DNA of 34,486 nt from contig JBEKBD010000016.1 of assembly GCA_050015575.1 (NCBI GenBank), positions 1-34,486 of the forward strand, in the 5' to 3' direction. The notes under the pieces are model-generated. The model was not told where the DNA came from and made no database searches. It saw only the letters and a program-made list of their open reading frames with translations. Positions 30,762 through 34,486 of this stretch are shown here, piece by piece (the first letter of the stretch is position 1; the number at the start of each line of letters is the position of its first letter). The stretch is from Roseiarcus sp050015575 (GTDB taxonomy: Bacteria; Pseudomonadota; Alphaproteobacteria; Rhizobiales; Beijerinckiaceae). Both the position numbers and the translations under genes were made by a program.

Positions 30762-31205
30762 ATGAGCCTTGAAGCCAACGTCCGGATGATGGCGCGCACG
30801 CACCCCTTCGATCTGTTGCCGCACGAGGCGCTGCAACTGCTGGTGTTCTCCTGTACGAAGAAGACTCTGAAAGCCGGCGAGACGCTGTTCGTCGAGAGCG
30901 AGCCGGCGGACGCGGCCTATTTCGTGCTGTCGGGCGCGATCAATTTGATGTCGCACGACGCCCGTCGCCGCGTCGAGGCGGGCGCCTTGATCGGCGAGAC
31001 GGCGCTGTTGACCGACCTGCTGCGCCGATCGACCGCGCGCGCGGCCGATGATACGGTCACGCTGCGCGTTCCCGGCGACGTGTTTCGCCGCGTCCTTTCC
31101 GAGTTTCCGCAGTCCGCGGCAAGAATCCACGCCGTCGCCTCCGCGCGGGCGCGCGACCTCGTCGAACAGCTCGAAGCCGTCCGCGCGCGAGGGTTCGACG
31201 TTTAG
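30762..31205 (+). CDS. stand-alone cyclic-nucleotide-binding-domain protein
   Basis: 147 residues containing one CRP-type cyclic-nucleotide-binding domain and no DNA-binding domain. Landmarks: HPFDLLPHEALQLLVFSCTKKTLKAGETLF, YFVLSGAINLM and the phosphate-binding cassette GALIGETALLTDLLRRSTARA, in which the Glu and Arg typical of cAMP binding are kept. It follows the response regulator by 22 nt, suggesting joint function. Its stop overlaps the stop of the leftward gene (31202-31205). The ligand is not proven. Confidence 0.88.
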   Translation: MSLEANVRMMARTHPFDLLPHEALQLLVFSCTKKTLKAGETLFVESEPADAAYFVLSGAINLMSHDARRRVEAGALIGETALLTDLLRRSTARAADDTVTLRVPGDVFRRVLSEFPQSAARIHAVASARARDLVEQLEAVRARGFDV

Positions 31206-31471
31206 TTCGCGCTTTTCCGCGCGGCGGCCGTCATCGCCCGCCGAAGCTCGGCGATGGCGACGGGCGAAGCGACGAATGCGGGCGCGCGGACTTGGCTTCC
31301 ACACGCGCACGGGGCGTCGGGAGCGGCCCGGCTCGATTGCGTGGCGATCGTCGCGGCGGCGGCGAGGACCGCCAGTCCGACGCCGAGCGAAAGCCAAAAC
31401 TGCCGGCGGGCGCTCGCGGCGTCGAGATGGAAGGCGGTCTTGTCGACCTCGAGGCGAAGGGCGTTTGACAT
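31202..31471 (-). CDS. small single-span membrane protein, unknown function
   Basis: 89 residues from ATG 31471, with GGAG 7-8 nt upstream. A basic, amphipathic N-terminus (SNALRLEVDKTAFHLDAASARRQF) leads to one membrane span (WLSLGVGLAVLAAAATIAT, about residues 26-44). After it comes a Cys-x-Cys segment (DAPCACGSQV) and a helical tail. No family recognised. The last codons overlap the end of the cyclic-nucleotide-binding gene; the metallopeptidase gene is divergent, 97 nt away. Confidence 0.65.
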   Translation of the reverse strand: MSNALRLEVDKTAFHLDAASARRQFWLSLGVGLAVLAAAATIATQSSRAAPDAPCACGSQVRAPAFVASPVAIAELRRAMTAAARKSAN

Positions 31472-31568
31472 CGGCGGCTCCACGAGCTTGTGTCGCCGTC
31501 ACCCTTACGGTCCGCCTTCGCCGCCGCGCGTCGGGCGCGCTGTCCGACCGAGAAAGACGAGCTCGCCG

Positions 31569-31994
31569 ATGACCGACTCGCCCGCACGTTCCGCGTTTCA
31601 TGCGGCGCGCGCTCCCAGCGCCGCCGACATCGACGCCCTGGCTCAGGCGACGTTCGCGCAATTGCCGGCCTCGTTTCGCCGGCTCTGCGAGGGACTGGTG
31701 ATCCAGGTCGTTGATTTTCCCGACGACCAGACGCTCGACGAAATGGGCGTGGAGAGCGAATTCGATCTGCTCGGGCTGTTTCGCGGCCGTGGTCTGCCGA
31801 ATCGGCCCGCGGTCGAAGAGACCGGCGCGATGCCCAACATGATCTGGCTCTATCGGCGTCCACTGCTCGACTTCTGGTGCGAGGACGAAGAAACGCTGGG
31901 CGCCGTCGTCGCGCACGTGCTGATCCATGAAATCGGCCACCATTTCGGCCTTTCCGACGAGGACATGGCGGCGATCGAGGCGAACGCGAGCTGA
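31569..31994 (+). CDS. zincin-like metallopeptidase family protein
   Basis: 141 residues from ATG 31569. The zinc motif HEIGHHFGLSD (HExxHxxGxxD) is near the C-terminus, as in the small Zincin_1 (DUF1025-type) metallopeptidases. Upstream family parts are LPASFRRLCEGLVIQVVDFPDD, LLGLFRGRGLPNRP and MIWLYRRPLLDFWCEDEE. All three zinc ligands and the catalytic Glu are present, so it could be an active cytosolic protease, though no substrate is known for the family. Confidence 0.93.
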   Translation: MTDSPARSAFHAARAPSAADIDALAQATFAQLPASFRRLCEGLVIQVVDFPDDQTLDEMGVESEFDLLGLFRGRGLPNRPAVEETGAMPNMIWLYRRPLLDFWCEDEETLGAVVAHVLIHEIGHHFGLSDEDMAAIEANAS

Positions 31995-32018
31995 AAACGG
32001 GGTGCGGCGAGAGCGCCC

Positions 32019-32046
32019 TTCACAACCGCGTCACGGTCGCTATAGA
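32019..32046 (+). promoter_or_regulatory. possible promoter of the HNH gene
   Basis: TTCACA (32019-32024), 16-bp spacer, TATAGA (32041-32046), 58 nt before the TTG start. Confidence 0.4.
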
Positions 32047-32104
32047 CTATGGCGTCGCCGGAATCGGTCCGGCGACTCAGCGTGCGGGGGATCGGAGCGT
32101 CTTC

Positions 32105-32671
32105 TTGACGATTCATGTTCAGGCGGCCTCGCCGGAGACGTGTCCGGCCCTGGTGCTCAACGCGGACTTCCGTCCCCTGAGCTATTACCCGCTTTCGATT
32201 TGGTGCTGGCAGGACGCGATCAAGGCGGTGTTTCTCGACCGCGTCAACATCGTCTCGCAATACGACACGCTGGTGCGCAGCCCGTCGTTCGCCATGCGAC
32301 TGCCATCGGTGGTCTCGCTCAAGAACTACGTCAAGCCGTCGCGCTTTCCCGCCTTCACGCGTTTCAACGTGTTCCTGCGCGACCGCTTCACCTGCCAATA
32401 TTGCGGCGAGCGCGAGGATCTGACCTTCGACCACGTGGTCCCGCGCTCCAAGGGCGGCGTCACCAGTTGGGTGAACGTCGTGGCGGCCTGTTCGGCGTGC
32501 AACCTACGCAAGGCCGACCTCCTGCCCTCGTCGGCGAAGATGTGGCCGGCGCGCGAACCCTATCAGCCTTCGGTGCACGACCTGCATCGCAACGGCCGGC
32601 TGTTCCCGCCTAATTACCTCCACAGCTCCTGGATGGACTATCTCTATTGGGATAGCGAACTGGAGCCCTGA
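32105..32671 (+). CDS. HNH endonuclease
   Basis: 188 residues from TTG 32105, with GGAG 7 nt upstream; relatives begin with the same MT(I/V)HV. A conserved N-terminal region (CPALVLNADFRPLSYYPLS, FLDRVNIVSQYD, RSPSFAMRLPSVVSLKNYV) precedes the HNH site. That site reads FTCQYCGEREDLTFDHVVPRSKGGVTSWVNVVAACSACN, with two CxxC zinc pairs and the DH...N...C core. This form is widespread in alphaproteobacterial and other chromosomes with no adjacent partner; its cell role is unknown. It stands alone. Confidence 0.92.
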   Translation: MTIHVQAASPETCPALVLNADFRPLSYYPLSIWCWQDAIKAVFLDRVNIVSQYDTLVRSPSFAMRLPSVVSLKNYVKPSRFPAFTRFNVFLRDRFTCQYCGEREDLTFDHVVPRSKGGVTSWVNVVAACSACNLRKADLLPSSAKMWPAREPYQPSVHDLHRNGRLFPPNYLHSSWMDYLYWDSELEP

Positions 32672-32985
32672 AAGCCGTCGCCGGACCGGCGGGACGAGTT
32701 TCGCCGGCTTGCGACTCGTCTCTCACGGGCGCGAGGGCGGAACTTCCGCGCCCCTGAAGTTCGCATTTCGCCCGCGATGAAATCGCTGCGAGGCGGTCGT
32801 CCCTCCACAATGTTCGTGACGAAGTTTCCGCTTCTGCTGCTTCGCGTTGGCGCGCATAGCCGGCGCTCAATTAAGGGTATACTGTCATAAATTTGTCATC
32901 TTCGGTTGATTGGCGGATAATTCAGCAAATATTTACCTCGGCGGGGTTGATTGCGCGCGCCAGTCCCTATAACGGCGAGATCGCG
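32672..32985 (+). promoter_or_regulatory. 314-bp upstream region of the diguanylate cyclase gene
   Basis: The left 190 bp are GC-rich with nothing supported. From 32870 the DNA turns AT-rich. TATACT (32878-32883) is a good -10 without a clear -35. Two direct copies of TGTCAT (32883-32888 and 32894-32899) are 11 bp apart, the spacing of dimeric OmpR-type sites. Both overlap or follow the -10, so a repressor or a second promoter is possible. Confidence 0.35.
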
Positions 32986-34486
32986 ATGAACGCCACGGCG
33001 CCCAATGAATTCTCCAAGTCCGCGGCCCTCCTCGAATCGAAAGACATTGTCGAACTTCGCCGGCGGTGGCGCGTCGCCCGCGCGCTGCGCGATGGGTTGC
33101 CGCCATACGAAGAGCTGTTGCTGGACAGTCTCGGCCGCATCGACGACAACATCGTTCTTCTCGCCGGCGATTCCGCGGACTGGACCATTCAGCGCGCCGG
33201 CCGCGACGCCAGGCGTTGGATCGAAGGCGCCGACAGGAACGTTCGGCTTTCCCAGCTGGAGCCGGATTTCGCCTGTGCGCTGTCGAACGCGGCCCAATGC
33301 GCCGTTAGGAATGGCGCTCCCCATCTCACCGAGGATTATTTCGTCCGCTATGGCCAAGTGCAATGCTACGACATTCTCGCGCTTGCCTTGGCGAACCGTT
33401 GGGGACCTCCCTTCGTCGCGGTCTATATCGGAGAACACGGCCCGAAATACAGCCTGGTCGACGCGGTCTTTCACTCCAGCGACGAAGGCGTGATCGCGCT
33501 CGCCGTGATTCGGGACGAAGACAGACGACCGATCGATTTTCAGATCGTCGATCTCAACGCCCGCGCTGCGAATTTGCTCGGCCAAAGCGCGGAGCGCTTG
33601 CGGTGGCGCCGCCTCGGCGAGGGAGAGCACGCGTTCAGCCCGGATCGCGTAATCCAGCGTCTCCACCGGTTGCTCGAAGGAAGCGATCGCCAGGAACGAT
33701 TCGAGCTCACGACGCAATCGGAGGGCGAGACAATCCATGTCGGCGTCAGCCTCACCCGGATGGGCGACCTTATTTGCGCGTCGTTGACGGACGTCACCGA
33801 GCTGAAACTGCGGGAGGAATCCTACCGGCTGCTGTTCGACGCCAATCCGATGCCGATGTGGATCGTCGACGTCGCGACCCAGCGCTTCTTGGCGGTCAAC
33901 GACGCGGCGGTCGCGCATTACGGCTATTCTCGCGATCGCTTCGTCGGCATGACGGCGGACGAAATTTGCCACGCCGACGAGCGCGACATCCAGCGATGCG
34001 CGCCCTCGGAGCCCGGCGGGGCCGATCGATCCGATCGAAGCCGGAGACACGTTCGCGCCGACGGCGGTGAAATCGAAGTGCTCACTTTTGGCCGGAAGGT
34101 CGCCTACCAAGGCCGCGCCGGCGAATTGGTGGCGATCGTCGACATCACCCAGCGAAGACAGGCCGAGGCGGAGGTCGCCTATCTCGCTCATCACGACGCG
34201 CTCACCGAGCTGCGCAACCGTGCGTATTTCCGCGACCAGCTCGCCGCCACGATCGATCTGCGCCAGCGCAAGAAGGAAAGGCTCGCCGTTTGCTTTCTCG
34301 ACCTGGATCAGTTCAAGGACGTCAACGATTCCTTCGGCCATCCCACAGGCGATCGCTTGCTGCGGATGGTCGCGCAGCGGTTGCAGGGCGCGTTGAGCGA
34401 CGGCGATCTGACGGCGCGGCTTGGCGGCGACGAATTCGCCGCCATTCTCCATCACGTCGCGTCGCCGGCGCAGGTCGGCGACATCA
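32986..34486 (+). CDS. PAS-PAS-GGDEF diguanylate cyclase, 3' end beyond the window
   Basis: An open frame from ATG 32986 runs off the right edge, giving 500 residues. Residues 1-160 form an unrecognised N-terminal region (ELRRRWRVARALRDGLPPYEELLLDSLGRIDD...) that resembles the small PAS-like light- or ligand-binding modules linked to PAS/GGDEF proteins. A first PAS lies about 165-270 (LAVIRDEDRRPIDFQIVDLNARAANLLG), a second about 280-390 (YRLLFDANPMPMWIVD, AVAHYGYSRDRFVGMT). The GGDEF domain starts near 400 (LAHHDALTELRNRAYF) with FLDLDQFKDVNDSFGH and the active-site GGDEF at 480-484. The inhibitory RxxD site is missing (SDGD). An EAL domain could follow outside the window. Confidence 0.93.
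   Translation, partial: MNATAPNEFSKSAALLESKDIVELRRRWRVARALRDGLPPYEELLLDSLGRIDDNIVLLAGDSADWTIQRAGRDARRWIEGADRNVRLSQLEPDFACALSNAAQCAVRNGAPHLTEDYFVRYGQVQCYDILALALANRWGPPFVAVYIGEHGPKYSLVDAVFHSSDEGVIALAVIRDEDRRPIDFQIVDLNARAANLLGQSAERLRWRRLGEGEHAFSPDRVIQRLHRLLEGSDRQERFELTTQSEGETIHVGVSLTRMGDLICASLTDVTELKLREESYRLLFDANPMPMWIVDVATQRFLAVNDAAVAHYGYSRDRFVGMTADEICHADERDIQRCAPSEPGGADRSDRSRRHVRADGGEIEVLTFGRKVAYQGRAGELVAIVDITQRRQAEAEVAYLAHHDALTELRNRAYFRDQLAATIDLRQRKKERLAVCFLDLDQFKDVNDSFGHPTGDRLLRMVAQRLQGALSDGDLTARLGGDEFAAILHHVASPAQVGDI

Overview
This window looks like a chromosomal segment of an alphaproteobacterium, most likely of the order Hyphomicrobiales (Rhizobiales). The grounds are the very high G+C content, the fabD-fabG-acpP-fabF-mltG order, hisE next to coaA, the glnB-glnA pair, and an rcdA (DUF1465) gene, which belongs to the CtrA cell-cycle circuit of this class. 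Some gene neighbourhoods recall the methanotroph-related families, but that is inference and no diagnostic C1 gene is present. Most of the window is housekeeping. No prophage, transposase or CRISPR array is visible.

Layout. 1-3150: the end of a proline-rich protein, a D-lactate dehydrogenase (ldhA-like), two uncharacterised leftward genes and a 28-residue membrane peptide. 3350-9560 is almost entirely leftward: tsaC, a LysR regulator, a HicAB toxin-antitoxin pair, ruvC-ruvA, an AbrB-type antitoxin without a toxin, a membrane protein, ruvB and tRNA-Leu(CAG). The tRNA is followed by decayed tandem copies of its own 3' end. The Holliday-junction genes ruvC-A and ruvB are thus flanked and split by toxin-antitoxin genes. 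A long imperfect palindrome lies between tsaC and the LysR gene.

10100-16260: aspartate aminotransferase (preceded by a 10-bp-phased repeat), leftward hemN and a pyridoxal-reductase-like aldo/keto reductase, then rightward hisE, coaA and a TraB/GumN-family protein. 16390-21860: the leftward type II fatty-acid synthesis cluster fabD-fabG-acpP-fabF, ending in mltG, with a nested hairpin between acpP and fabF. 22080-25900: rightward GT87-type membrane glycosyltransferase, a cysteine-cluster protein, then the nitrogen genes glnB and glnA with a strong terminator.

26070-31210: a DUF1192 gene, a terminator-bounded possible small RNA next to a CtrA-like site, rcdA, a ThiE-like protein lacking the usual catalytic motifs, a Sel1-repeat secreted protein, nth, and an orphan OmpR-family response regulator paired with a stand-alone cyclic-nucleotide-binding protein. 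31200-34486: a small membrane protein (leftward), a zincin-like metallopeptidase, an HNH endonuclease, and a PAS-PAS-GGDEF diguanylate cyclase cut by the window end. The most unusual signals are non-coding or degenerate: the tRNA 3'-end repeats, the vapC remnant in the ruv cluster, the 121-bp palindrome, the 10-bp-phased TTGAC/TCGAC repeats and the small RNA candidate.
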